A stretch of 64,000 bases of DNA from Nageia nagi (GCA_050084985.1 JBITNC010000001.1:136462001-136526000); one strand, 5' to 3'. Shown: positions 13,010 through 25,450, counted from the first letter of the stretch. Program-made: numbers and translations. Notes: generated by a model from the letters alone, not told the origin.

Positions 13010-14749
13010 GCATAAAAGCTATAGTCTTCTAGAAGGACCTCATCCCCTACGCTAGAACTAGTAGCCCTATTAGAGCCACTACCTTTGCACCTAGCCTTGT
13101 ATTTTTTGTCCCTCACTTTTTCTTCTCCTACTTGTATCTCAACCTTGTGTAGCTACTCATAAAGGTCCTTGATCTATGCATTGGCTCTTTGTAGATCCTA
13201 GTATAGGATGGTATAGTCTCCTCCTTCATATCATAATTATCCTTATAGATCTTTGATTTTGGCATGCTTTTACTCTATGAGATTATGTAGCTAGGCCATG
13301 TCTAGTTCAGGATCCTCATCATTTTCATATAAATCACATACCAATATTGCATGCATTTTATAATAAAAATAAATATATATAAGATAAAAAGAATAGACAC
13401 CATCATCATTCTCCTCATATTTAGACACATCCGTGTCTCTCTCTATGTCAGGATCATATTCATCTTAGTCCAAGTTAGTCTCCTCATTATCATCATGATC
13501 AGCATCTAGTGTCTTGTCATGTGTGTTTCCTATGTCATGTGATCCCCATACTAACTATGTGTACCCTATACTCCATCCTATAAGTGCCTCCTCTATATCG
13601 GATGCATCTCCCTCATACTTGGGTTGGTCTACGTCATGTATACCTAGGTGGTGAGGAGTTTGTCCTCACCACTAGTCCATGTAGTCTTTAGTATGCTCAG
13701 GACCATATATGTCTAGGTCATCCTCAAAGTTTGAGTCCTTATTGGGGGATGTCCACTTGGAATCCCAATCTAGCACTAGCTCATAGTCCTCTAGTAGATC
13801 TTTATTATGATATTAACGTACTACTATCCTACAATCATCTAGTATCCCCTACCATATGTTGAACTAATGAAGTACCTACTTTGGTCTATATGGCTTAACC
13901 AACACCCTACGTGCTTGTATGTATGTTGAGTGTCTCACCCAAGCAAGCTCATGCATGTCCTTGATCCACTCTAGGGAATATCTGTATGGATGCTAATGCA
14001 TCTATGACTCCTTGAGTGTGTCAAATCATATCCTCCATCCCTCTAGGTTGATGTTAGGAAAGTCAAGATCATGTGTAGTTTCCCATTGCTACCATGTTGG
14101 TATGTCATCAAGTAGATCTTGTGGTAGAGAGGTTGGTCTAGAGATGATTATGTGATCATAGGCCCATACTTATAATATCATGGAGTGAGCCACCTATCTC
14201 TCCCCTTTTCAACCTTAGTAAATGCATGTAAATCATGATATAAGTATGCCAAAATAGCTAGGCATAATGCATATAATTGCTCATGTCAAACTATGTCCAT
14301 GATAATAGGCACCATCCCCATGGAGAATATCTCACTATTATCTGGGTAGATAATATCATCTAGTAAGCAAGTAATAAAGAGCCTTAGTCATAGGTTAGCT
14401 TATGCTGGATGATCCTCTAGTACATGTCTCATTAGAGAAACTCCCTCTTCCTTTGGATTACCTCATTTGAGCCCATGAGCCACATAGCCCACACCTTTGC
14501 TCATTCCATGCTAGGAATGAGGACCATATTCACTAGCTTACCTCTAATAGGTAGCCTAGTGATCCTGTAGATATCCTTGAGAGTCATTATAATCTCCCTT
14601 GTAGGTAAGTGAAAGGTGTTGGAATTAGGATCCCACCTCTCCATTAGAGCCATCAACATATCTTGATCATGATATATGTAATCAGCAAAGGCCAAATAGC
14701 TCAAGAAATAGCCTTGAGTATCCTTCAGCTCTCATCTGATTGGGGCCAT
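13010..14749 (-). pseudogene. Antisense plant mobile domain (PMD) gene inside A1
   Basis: Minus-strand frame starting at the ATG at 14749 (MAPIR, then a stop). The segment 14704-14501 is open and reads YLAFADYIYHDQ, ALMERWDPNSNTFHLP, TLKDIYRITRLPIRG. This is the hallmark of the PMD (MAIN/MAIL type: (V/M)ERW-P-T-TFHLP followed by LPI-G). Further down, about 14430-14215, LLDDIIYPDNS and LAILAYLYHDLHAF match the later PMD core. An acidic tail (13790-13430), a coiled-coil-like part (13330-13140) and a Ser-rich end (13110-13015) follow. Several in-frame stops make it non-functional now. PMD proteins are plant nuclear proteins linked to silencing, and captures by transposons are known for the family. 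It is unlike gag and pol in base use (fewer A/T runs). Confidence 0.78.
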
Positions 14750-15740
14750 TATTGAGCAATCATAAAAGTAGTACTATTTTTGAAAGCTTGCATATAATAG
14801 ATATAATCCTAGTAAAAAAAACACCCAAAAAGTAATATAGTTTTGTTATTAATGCATTTTTGAGTTTTGTATAGTAGTAAAAGAGGACCACCCACAGTCC
14901 AAACTATAGTAAAAGAGGATCACCCATGATTCAAACTAGGGCTGAAGGGACCACTAGAAGCCCTCTTATTATACAAGAAGCTAACAAAATTTCATGAGTA
15001 GGGTCATATAGAAAAGAACAATCTAATCATAGAGGAAAAAAAATGAAAAATAGTGCTAAAATTCAAAAATTAAAGCAAAGGGATTATAATGGGTAAAACC
15101 CTAGAAACATAATACTAGACTCATAGGAAAATTATGTAAAAACAAAACACATAAGAAAAACCAAGAATGCACTAAAGAAAGATAGGTAAAGATGATTTAC
15201 CTAATGAATAGCCAAAGAGTTCATCACTAAAGCAGCTCTATGTCCCTTTCAACATGTAATTGATAAAGTCATGATAGGAAGATGTGAAAAAGAAGCAAAG
15301 GTAAATCACTAGTTGATAGTAACAGAATCAAGAACAAGCACTCACCTTAAAGGTTCTTAAAACTCCTAAGCACTCTCCACTCTTAAAATATAAGCAAGTA
15401 ATAATGAAGGGGGTTTCACCCTCTTTTATAAGATTTTAGGAGCACACATCCCTAGATGGTCTCAATTTTGTATACCTATGAATTACAAATAGGTAAATGG
15501 AATAGTCAATTAGAATTAGCAAGAAATATGCCATTGTTCAAGTTTTTTGGTTTTCAAAAATTCCTTAATAAAAGGACCACCCATGGCCTTCTTCTATCAT
15601 GTGTTAAGGACCACCAACGATGTGCTTACATCAAAATAGACTACTCGCATTTCTTATTTTGTTAGATTGAACATCTTAATTTATTAGACATGATGAAGAA
15701 TTATCTATATGGCTATATTCTAGATCATATTTTGTTATAT
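14750..15740. other. A1 stretch upstream of the antisense gene, non-coding
   Basis: AT-rich, and would hold the promoter and 5' leader of the antisense gene. It includes a short direct repeat at 14880-14950 (aaagaggaccacccacagtccaaac and aaagaggatcacccatgattcaaac). The only frame of note, 15456-15665 on the plus strand, has no recognisable similarity and I do not call it. Confidence 0.5.
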
Positions 15741-16087
15741 ACCTCTTGACATATATTTTTAGCTCTCATCATCATATCATGCCTCTTAACATTGAGTTTC
15801 AACTCTCATCATCATATTATGCCTATTAGCATAGAGTTTCATCTTTCATCATCATAATATGCCTCTTGGCATAGAGTTTTAGTTCTCATCATCATATCAT
15901 GCCTCTTGGTGTAGAGTTTCAACTCTCATTATCATATCATGCCTCTTAGTGTAGAGTTTCAGCTCTCACATTATCATGCCTCTTAGTGCAAAGTTTCAGC
16001 TCTCACATTATCATGCCTCTTAGTGCAGAGTTTCAGATCTCACATTATCATGCCTCTTGGTGCAGAGTTGAGCTCCCATTCTACTAT
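15741..16087 (+). repeat. Tandem array of nine 37-40 bp units in A1
   Basis: Unit starts at 15741, 15781, 15821, 15861, 15901, 15941, 15978, 16015 and 16052. Consensus begins GCCTCTTRGYRYAGAGTTTC and continues with agctctcatcatcatatcat. The first six units are about 40 bp and the last ones 37 bp. Two diverged relatives lie at 12815-12905. The array sits between the antisense gene and the 3' LTR. Confidence 0.9.
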
Positions 16088-16365
16088 AGTATGCTATTCG
16101 CTTGTGTTGTCATGTGTGGTCATGTGTTGTTAGTATCATGACAAGGGGTAGATTGAAAAACATCACCACAAGGAGTTTTCTCAACCCATATCTAGCTTTT
16201 ATAGGTTTTGCTATATTACAATCTTTGTTGGAATTTAGATTGATTAGTGTCAATATTATGCTTATTAATGCCTATTAATACGTCATTGCTATGCCATTTT
16301 GATTGTACTTTGAATGAAAAATCTCATTGCAACTAGTGATATCAATTTCTCATCCAAAGTGGGGC

Positions 16366-16378
16366 ATCTATTATCACA
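16366..16378 (+). other. A1 polypurine tract
   Basis: AAAGTGGGGCATC directly before the 3' LTR start. It has the form of the plus-strand primer tract of plant Ty3 elements and defines the 3' LTR boundary at 16379. Confidence 0.75.
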
Positions 16379-17161
16379 TAAAATTTATTTATGCATTTAA
16401 ATAAATACATTTGCTTGTACTAATATACACCTAGAATATTTAATTTAATGATATCAATGTTTATCTTGAATATAATCATAATATCAATAATTATCTTGAA
16501 TATTATTATGTATTATGGACTAACCCTATTTATGTAGGTACACATCAACCTAAGGAGTGGGTCATATTATTATCTATATAAATAGAGATCTAATATTAAG
16601 TCCACATCAAGGAGATACATGATCCCATATCTAGTCTTGGTGGTGGCAATCCTTTAGGTGTCTTTTGATGTCACCATTTATGGTTGTGGTTTATGTACCT
16701 CCTTATACAAGCTATTTTGACACTAACTATTTATCTAGATATCATATCACTAATCAAAACATCTATATGCAAATTATTGACTTGATTTGAAAATAAAGAG
16801 CACTCTAACGAAGGCCATCGGTGCTCCTTATTCATGCTAAATACATCATCGATGCTCCTCCTATACAACATGTAGACCACCTATGATCCTCTTTTTGTAG
16901 CATTTTGGGTTATAGCTTTTGGATCTAGATTTATATATTATCCACATATGAAACATATCATTGTTCTTCAGTGTTAGGTATGCTTTGTAAGGTAAGTATA
17001 CAAATCATAGTTCTTGATTGGTATAATTATCCTAATTCTAGAGTGGTTATCTTCTTCATTTATTTATCTATATGGTCTAAATTGCTATTTGTAGCTTGAA
17101 ATGGGTATTTTGGGTCTTTTATTTTGTTTACTTATTTGCATTCTCAAAATATTTGTAAACA
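16379..17161 (+). repeat. 3' LTR of A1
   Basis: Begins TATTATCA (TG mutated to TA) and ends GTAAACA. It aligns with 9580-10372 throughout and is followed by the TATGT target duplication. Confidence 0.92.
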
Positions 17162-17166
17162 TATGT

Positions 17167-17446
17167 TCATTCTATTTATCATGTATAAGTGTATATTCTT
17201 TAGGATACATTGTTATGTTGTTTAGCAATTGAAAAAGTCCAATAATATATATGATTTATTCATTGAATTTTTCAAAATTATACTTTACAATTTAAGTTGT
17301 AGGATATTCAATGAAATAAAATCATGCAATAAAAATATATAAAAAATAATAAAAACTAAACATGCATCCACATTATACACAATATTGAGAGCCAAAAAGA
17401 ATAATATAGATATATAATGGGGTGGGTCCCTATCTCAAAATACATC
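17167..17446. other. B1 internal sequence right of A1, non-coding
   Basis: AT-rich link between the A1 right target duplication and the end of the antisense gene. Nothing recognisable. Confidence 0.4.
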
Positions 17447-19730
17447 CTAATAGTGTGCACTACTGCCACTACTCCTTGCCTAACTAGGCCTCGATGTCCT
17501 CCTAAACCCACTACTATGTCCAGATATAGATACTACACCCTATACATCACTAGTGCTAATCCCTTATGCTACCAATAAAGTCTTAGCTATCTCATATTTC
17601 CTATTGAGTATATTAATGTACTTATCCTTATTCTCAATATTATCCATAAAATATTAGATAAATGCCATTGCTAATTAGGTGGGGGCATTTATACCCTCTC
17701 CTATAGCCTATTTAAGGATTGATCCATGGAGGATATCTTTGCATCTTGATCAGTGAGAGTATCCTATAGAGCAATTACCTATTCTTCTAAAGGCTTAAGC
17801 CTCTTGATATCAACCTCTAATGTAGTAATTTGAGTGGCACTCTCTCCTATAGAACATAAAACTATGATAAGTTAGTTTTTATAAACATGTAAACCAAAAA
17901 CTAAAAAGTAACAAAAAAATAAGTATGCTACCACCTAAAACTAGTGGTATGGCCTCAGCCAAGGTCACCAATCCTAGTGCTAGTATGGGAGACTCTCCTT
18001 GCATGGAGATATCATGCATAGGATTATTTACATGTTGTGGGTATTCATCTAAATACCCCTCTAATACTACTACCATCTCCTTATCATCCTCATCCTCATC
18101 CTTGTCCATTCCCAATAGGATTAGATGAATTGTCTCCCACTAAGACATGTATTACCTAATGGTAATAGGAGTCATAAATGTCTCCTTTGCACCATGTAAC
18201 ATCCTAGGATCCTCTTAGCTCATCTACCATATTAGCATGATCTATACCCTTAGTGGAGCATCTCTCTCTAACCTCTATTGTATGTAGTACATGGGGGAAA
18301 GTGGGATTCTCTATTAGATTCCAAATGGCCTTGGCATATTCTACAACCAGTAAGGCTCTACTAGCTTCCTTTAGGTCTGGAGAAAGCATGGTTTCCTCAC
18401 CTAGGCAATTTGGTGGGATTCCTCCTCCCAAATGAAGTCTACATATGAGATCCATACTAGGTTCTTAGGATGGACCTAGTCAATCTCTCACCTACTAGTC
18501 TCTAGAGAATGTGGGTACCTATACCCACACAGTATCTATACCCAAGACATCAATGCAATATATGAAGGTTCCTCTCTTACCATCTACAATCTAATAGGCA
18601 GAATCACTACTATTTTCTCATATGCACACACTTATAGAAGGCTAACATGAGAAATCATGATGTTAAATTTATCAACACATACAAAATTATGGAGGTCCTT
18701 ATAAAGCTAAGCTAGAATAAGGGGTGCTAAAGAAAATAATGTGTCCCTAGCATACATATCCTATACCACTCACACTAGATCAAGAGGAAAAGAGAAGCTA
18801 CTCTTTTTTGGGCATAAATATGTGTGTATGATGGAGGCAACAAGAAGCCTTAAGTATCTGCTAGGATAAATTTGTAAACCTTTGATAGGTGGGTAGTCAT
18901 GTACTCCCAATCATGATCCTCATCACCAATCAACCATTTTGATAATTGCTATCTCTCATTATTATTTTAAACCTCAACTTGATGGGAAATTCAACCTCAG
19001 ATGGTAATACCCCATATCCTATAAATAAATAACATGGTAATTATCATTTAATGAGGGGGCAGGTGAAATGAACTAGTGTCTATATTCCATCTTTCCACCA
19101 TGGCCATGAGAAGAGGAAGGTCATGTTGGATGTAACTAGTGATGGCCAAGTCATTGAATCTTGATCACATGAGGATGTCATCCTCATGGTTTTTCCACTA
19201 CCATCCCTAAGCCTTCTCTAAGACTACTGCAGACATGGGTCCATCCCTGATATTCACTTTTTGCTCTTGGAAAAATAAAAAATGTAATTTATTTAATAAA
19301 TGAATAAAATAAAACTATAACACTAAAATTTTACAAACTTATGTGAAAATACTAAGCAATAAATGTAAAATGCTTCATTAGGGGAAAACATTTGAGTTGA
19401 AAAGGCCACATACAACACATAGGAAAACCCTAGGGTTTCAAACAAGTGAAAAATTACAAATTTTTTGCAAAAGGAATAAAAGTAAATGAAAACTTACTAC
19501 TTGATCAAAAGGGAGGCTACACAAATATTTGGATATGTGTCCTCTTCACTAGATAAATGCCTTTCCATTGCATGTAATCCTGATCCACCATGCCAACTAG
19601 ATGAAATAAGAAAAGTACAACTATGGAGAGCAATAGAGTCAACCAAATCAAATGATTGGATGAATTTAGAGAGAAAAAATGTAATTACTAAGTTGGAAGA
19701 CATGTTCTTATAGAGTTCAACCAATAACAA
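17447..19730 (-). pseudogene. Antisense PMD-like gene inside B1, with introns
   Basis: Minus-strand gene remnant, the counterpart of the A1 gene. A possible first exon is the open stretch 19730-19497, followed by intron-like AT-rich sequence and an acceptor near 19255. The segment 19160-19055 reads LAITSYIQHDLPLLMAMVERWNIDTSSFHLP in short overlapping parts: VERW and SFHLP are the PMD signature. A later block near 18770-18690 reads ARDTLFSLAPLILA, also as in PMD proteins. The segment 18455-18204 is open. An acidic run (DKDEDEDDKE) lies near 18110. A likely intron at about 17928-17850 has donor GTAGCATA and acceptor TTCTATAG. A coiled-coil-like tail (ATQITTLEVDIKRLK) ends in a Ser-rich stop at 17447. 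Stops are frequent. Confidence 0.62.
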
Positions 19731-21500
19731 AATATGAAATGAATTAAAAAATCAATAAAATATTTTACTTTTATTTCTTTTTTTCCTTAAAAACCCTAGC
19801 TAAGTGAGCTATTTCTAAAATCTTTGAGTTAATACTCAGATAATGCTACAACATGTGGAAAAAATATGGGGTATTATGGTAATTAGCTATGGCTTCTATT
19901 TCAAAAACCAATTCCACCAATCTCACATGGTTAACGATATCCAATATGTCAAATTAATGAGCAACTAAACATATAATGACTTAAAATGATAAATAGTTTA
20001 ATATGCATTGTTTACATTCTCAATTTGGAAGGTAATTGACTATGATCTATTTTTAATTTTTATTAATACTAAAGGGACACCATGAACAATGTGCTTTGAT
20101 TAAAATTAGAAAGTGATTTAAGTGCTATATTCAATTCTATTTTTTGTTGATTTGATACAAATGCAAATAATATATGCTACTTGATAAAAAAAGGTGAAAT
20201 TTTTAATCATCAAATTTGGTTTTATTAAATGCATGTGCATATATGTTATTTCTACATAGATGCATGCTTTTGGAATGTTTCATATCAAAATAATTATTTT
20301 CCAATGCTAATTGAGTGAATTTCTTTTTTTGAAGTGTAATTACATCATTTTTATGCTATCAATGGTGTGAATAAAGTAAAATTATGGGTTGTTTCAAATG
20401 TTGATCATGTTATCATAGTTTTGATAGATCAAAAAAATTGCTATCATGCATCAAAGATTATTACATAGATAAAATACATATAAGGTCTAAAATTGGTCAA
20501 GTTATTACTCATATGCAAAATATTATGCTATATGAAAATATGATTTCATGATGCCCATGATGCAAAATGTTATTACTTGAGTTTAATTGAATATGATTAA
20601 AATTTCCATATCTAATTTGAATTTTGTCACATTGTTAATGGTGTGAGTTTATATTTTTGCATGTTATAAATGCTTGAAATTATATTTAAAAATACCATTA
20701 TTTCACAAATATACATTGAAATGAGAATGTAGAACAAAATTCTAAAATATATGTTTACCAAATTATATGAAATTCATGTTGTCAATTGTGTAGGTTTACT
20801 TTGAAAATAAATAATATCAAGCAATTCAATATGATGAAATATGTCATATTTATATGTAAGGCCAATAAGTGTTTGACTATTTGGTATTTTTATGGGAATC
20901 AAATGATACTGTTCAATGATATGCTAACAAATGTTTTCAATGCCATGGTCACTCTATGACCAAAAATCTCTCATAAATTATAATTTATTCCAAGCTTGGG
21001 GCATCAAAGGATCTCATAAACTTGATAATCATGGTTATTCCAAGCTTGGGGAATTAAAAAGGACCTCATTAGCTTGATCTTCATATACTATGAGTTACGA
21101 CAATAATAGTCTAAATATCATGGCCAAATAGAACTATGAGTCGCAATAGCCATAGTGATACAATGGATATCATATTTATTTCATCTTTGCTCTTTCAATT
21201 GATTATTATTTAAATGGAATGTGATCTATATAGGTATTATGTTGGATTGTTCTCAAAAAAGTATTGTTTAAGAGAGTAGGATGTGAATAGAGATGCTCTC
21301 CTCATATAGGGATTTTGATTTTTGCTTGATTACCCAAAGAAGCTAGAGAAAGGGGAAATGCAAAACCAAAAGGGGGTAGAAGACATATCATACTCAACTT
21401 ATCAATTGAAAAAAAGAATTCCACTTTACTATTGAAAATTTTCTTCTTTTCTCTAAACTTCTTTGGACTATGCAATTTCAATGCTTTTCACTTCATATCT
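19731..21500. other. B1 3' non-coding region
   Basis: About 1.8 kb of AT-rich sequence upstream of the 3' LTR. The only structure I see is a short direct repeat of TTATTCCAAGCTTGGGG at about 20986 and 21037, which contains the palindrome CCAAGCTTGG. No coding similarity on either strand. Confidence 0.5.
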
Positions 21501-21514
21501 AAAGAGGGGAAAAG
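21501..21514 (+). other. B1 polypurine tract
   Basis: AAAGAGGGGAAAAG abuts the TGTAGA start of the 3' LTR, fixing its boundary and the element's orientation. Confidence 0.8.
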
Positions 21515-22230
21515 TGTAGATGGCTAAAAATGATTTATTATTTATTTAATAAATCATATTTATACTTCCTAAATGACTTATTTCAATATTACATATGTCA
21601 AGATAAATTTGATATTACAATGCAATGCTATGTGTTATATTAAATGCTATATCATTTATCATGGTTTATATTTTAAAATACCTTGAATACAATAGTGATT
21701 ATATTATTATTAGAGGTTGACCTTCACTCTTTTGTATGTCTTTGTAGGCTATATATGCAAATGAAATAGGTTAACCTTTACATATTAGAACTCTTCATTA
21801 TGATAAGATCTTTGATAAGTGGTTGTCAACTGTAATCTTCATCAAGCTACGGTATCTTTTGATGCCACCTATTATGAGAAACTATTATACTCTAAGATCT
21901 GAAACTTTCTATATTTGATGTACATCATAATTCTATATATTCTACACCATCAATGATATGTGTCTTCTAGATTGGAGGTTCCAAATTTTAGTGGTCGAGC
22001 AGTTGTTTCATATACACAAAGATCCATTATGAACTCACCACGAATATGATCCCAATCCTCCAAAGATTCATTGCTACTTTCTTTTGAGAATTGTACATAT
22101 GCTTCATATTAGTTTCATATGTTTAAGTGTGTTTTGTTGTAATCTGATACAGTGTTCTCATCTACTTCTTATATTATAGATCTATTTATTTATTATGTAT
22201 ATTTGTATTTTTCACAATTTAAGGTCTACA
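21515..22230 (+). repeat. 3' LTR of B1
   Basis: 716 bp, with perfect inverted ends TGTAGA...TCTACA, followed by the CTATT target duplication at 22231-22235. Homologous along its length to 5835-6549 and, inverted, to 2690-3318. Confidence 0.92.
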
Positions 22231-22299
22231 CTATTACATTAAATACAATATCTTGAGTGTATTTCAACCCCTTGTTTACAATAAATATCTCTTGATGCA

Positions 22300-23540
22300 A
22301 TAAAAATGAATTATTAATAAATGAGAAAGCATTTTTCTATCACTAGACATGAAGATCATTCGAGTGATGTGATCAACAAAATCGCCCAACTAAAGAAACA
22401 AAATGATTCTATAATGGTCTATATCAACAAATTCATATTTCCAATTTAAGAGGAAATGAGAACCCCTTTTTCTATCACATCCATTGGAAAAGGTATGACA
22501 AACAAGTAAATTTTACAATATATAATGGTTATTATAATCCTAGGCCATATTTGCAAAGATATCATTTGGAAGTTATTTTATTTGAAGATTATGATGATTT
22601 TCCTAACCAAACTATTTCCACTTAGCTTATATTAAGATCCATTTCATTGGTTTATAAATTTTTCTAATGAAAGTATTCAATATTTTGATTATATAGTTAG
22701 ATAATTTCTTGAAAGATATCATTTATATATTCTACAAAAATCATCCCCTTTAGAGAAGTACAATTTGAAATAAAATGATGGTTAGCTTATTAGTGATTTC
22801 ATTGTTTAATGATCAAAAGTAGCTATTTTAGTTTAAGTGTCTATTAATGAAAAGAAGCATGTCCTTTTTCTAAGCTTTTCTATCATCGTATAGAAATAAC
22901 TTTTCATATATTCAAGATCTCTCTTGTGAAGATTTAATAGATGAAATGCTTAGTAAAGAAGCCTTCCATAAATAATTCAATGTACCCCTATATCAAATGA
23001 AATGAAAAATAATCCTTAAACTTATTTCTCATGTATAAAATATAAAGGTCCAAAAATAATCCCCATTACAAATCAATATGGTTGCTAGGGTTAGCCATGA
23101 GGACATTGAGGTTTGGAAACCTAGAAAATCATAAAGAAACTATACTAAATTTTATGAAGATATAAATGATATCCTATATGCTTTAATTAATTTTTTTATT
23201 CATTACCTACCACTAATAGAGCCTCCTATAATAAAAGCTTTTGGCTATCAAAATCACCTATTCTATAATTTCCACAAAAGGGAAGGACATGCAACAAAAA
23301 CTTGCTATCATTTGAAAACTCTAATTCAATATTTACATAATTAAGGTAAATTTAAATTTGATCATAGACCAAAGGAAGTATAATATGGACTTATGCATCC
23401 ACAAAATCAATGATTGAAGATTTTCAACAATCCATTTTTGTGATTTAAGATTTTCAACAATCCATTTATGTATACAGGCATCCTTTATGGGAATTATTAG
23501 GGGATATTTTTCTTTTGTGTACAATTTTTTTTGTTAAATG
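22300..23540 (+). pseudogene. Decayed Ty3/gypsy gag of the element that B1 inserted into
   Basis: A third gag lineage on the plus strand in broken frames. Recognisable pieces are a central capsid-like part at about 22590-22930 (DPFHWFINFSNESI; FLERYHLYILQKSS) and, at about 23270-23345, FHKREGHATKTCYHLKTLIQYL, the degenerate His/Cys knuckle of Tat-like gags. The left neighbour before the B1 insertion is the gag-like remnant at 4320-5340, which may be the other half. Near 23410 and 23445 a 25-bp phrase (gattttcaacaatccatttt) is duplicated. There is no intact frame. Confidence 0.6.
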
Positions 23541-25450
23541 GAAAAACTAATTTGGTTGATTTATGTTACTATTGATAAAAATAATGTAACCTAAGGGTTT
23601 GGTTTGGCAATTTCTCCACTACTTTGATAATAGTGAGATCCTTGAATGAGCAAAAGGTGGGGGGATAGTGTGCTCATGGATGTTTCCTCTCAATATTTAG
23701 GTTATAGTATGGATCCTATCTAAGAAAACATCAAAAGTAATATTAAGGAGATAAAAATATAAGCTACTAAATAGAGAAATGCAAATAACATCAAAACAAA
23801 CTAAACTAAGCCCAAGCATCATTGCATAGGTAGTAATCCATAGATAAGACTAAGAATAGAACAACTATCTCACTCCTAGGGTCTTATAATTGTAATACAT
23901 AGCCACAAATTCAGTTAAAACCTCATATATAATAATCATAAAATAATACAACAATCACATAATTCAAAGGATAAAACATCTTCACATTGCATTACCATAT
24001 ATGAAAGTAATTCTTATAATGGACAACTTTACTAAAATATTTGACATTTTGGACTTCTAATAGTCCATTATATATAATTTTTTCTTAATAATGGGTAGTT
24101 TTCCACCATTAATTATTTTAACTACCCTTTGACTAAGGACATAATAAACTTAAATATTTACACTATTTACAAGAGACTCTTTAACTATAACTGATTATGG
24201 AGTATTGTTCAGATGTGACATAGATTGTTGGAATTTATAAATCTTCAATCTTGTACCTATCAATCATAGTCAATCATTTTTAACTTCTAACCTATTTAAT
24301 CTAGAACTATTCCTAAATTTAAAAGGTATGGTCTACCATTTCTGTAAGTACAATCAGGCCATCTTAGTAGTCGATGATTTATGAACTCTCTACAATCATT
24401 AAATATTCTTGTCTATAGTTCTAATATTGAATATTGTAAGGGAGAAGGCAATATATAACCATTCAAACTTAAGAGTGGAATACTAATACCATGTGGAAAT
24501 GAGTTCCAATCAACATGTTAATAGAGTCTTGGGGCTTATACACCCTTAATTAGGTGGACCCAAGTGTTCACCTCCTCTTACAATCTTTACTCATTCTTGG
24601 TAGGTCTTATTACAATTTGGTAGGTATTGCTACAAATTGAGAATACTTATGGACTTACCACCCATTTATTTCCTCATAAGAGAATGACATAATCACTCAA
24701 AATTGGTGAGATTTATTGAATATAGAATTCTATGAATATCTTCCATCGTGAAAAGTGTCAAGACTACCCATTGGTGAAAATATTTAGAGCCAACTAATTT
24801 TTGCCAGGAAGTATGATGTCACCATTGGAATTTCATAGGTCCCATTTTACTTTAATTATTATGAATATGCATGCTATGTAACTTAATCAAAATAAAATTT
24901 ATATACAATGGGGTCGAGAAATAAGGCCCAAACTATACTAGACCAAAACATAAGTAACTTGACTCATAATAGGGCCTGAATTTGATTTAGACAAATACAT
25001 AGACTTTATATAATATAATACTCTATCAAAGTGACTTAGCCAATTTTTACAAGATGGGAATCTTAAAAAAATATGACTTATAGACATAATTGAGACACAA
25101 CTTAGATGACTCTTGATGAACAACACCTACCTTTTGAACAAAATGGTAGTTTCAAGTGATCTTCTACCAACTAATATTTGGACTATACCAACATGACATG
25201 AAAAAAAAAATTGAGCCCTAACTAAAAGAATACATAATACTTAACTCTATAACAAAGACAAAATATATAATACAATGCTTCAAAATTGAACTTTGTACAA
25301 ATATTTACAATTGAGAAAGAAAGGGAATAAGAAATGAGAATTATAGAAAGAATTTTATTTTAAGGAAGGAAAGAATGAATAAAATAATGAATGAATGTAA
25401 AGAATGATACCCACAAGAATGTGATTATGCAAGAATAACAATCTTTTGGT
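23541..25450. other. Unassigned non-coding sequence between two elements
   Basis: Contains a polypurine-like AAAAGGTGGGGGGATAG at 23651-23668 directly before TGTGCTCATGG at 23669, so a plus-strand 3' LTR could start there. I find no second copy and no clear end. The right part (about 25140-25450) would be the 3' non-coding end of the minus-strand element D. No gene is supported. Confidence 0.35.

Larger units (their letters stand above)
9580..17161 (+). mobile_element. A1: complete non-autonomous Ty3/gypsy element carrying an antisense plant mobile domain gene
   Basis: A 7.58-kb element inserted in B1. Evidence is complete: LTRs of 793 and 783 bp (9580-10372 and 16379-17161), a perfect target duplication TATGT (9575-9579 and 17162-17166), a primer site matching tRNA-Trp just after the 5' LTR, and a polypurine tract just before the 3' LTR. 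The internal region holds gag (about 10440-12420), no recognisable pol, a PMD gene on the minus strand (about 13010-14749) and a 37-40 bp tandem array. It must have moved with enzymes supplied by another element. The terminal TG of the 3' LTR is now TA. Confidence 0.93.
5835..22230 (+). mobile_element. B1: full-length non-autonomous Ty3/gypsy element with antisense PMD gene, split by A1
   Basis: Two LTRs (5835-6549 and 21515-22230) in direct orientation bound this element, and it is flanked by a perfect 5-bp target duplication CTATT (5830-5834 and 22231-22235). A polypurine tract precedes the 3' LTR. Removing the inserted element A1 leaves about 8.8 kb. Inside are gag (6665-8815) and, on the opposite strand, a PMD-type gene (17447-19730). 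No protease, RT, RNase H or integrase similarity is found. The two LTRs differ visibly more than those of A1, as expected for the older of the nested pair. Confidence 0.9.

Noticed and set aside
15456-15665. 69-codon plus-strand frame in A1
   Set aside because: No similarity, not in line with gag, and length is expected by chance given many random frames.
9575-17166. Possibility that the antisense PMD gene is a host gene with the LTRs around it by chance
   Set aside because: Perfect target duplication, primer site and polypurine tract show that the whole interval moved as one unit. Gag on the sense strand supports this.
17879-17930. Hydrophobic stretch that looks like a transmembrane segment at the end of a minus-strand frame (17879-18115)
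   Set aside because: It begins at a splice donor-like GTAGCATA and is followed by an acceptor TTCTATAG. The hydrophobic residues are translated intron sequence.
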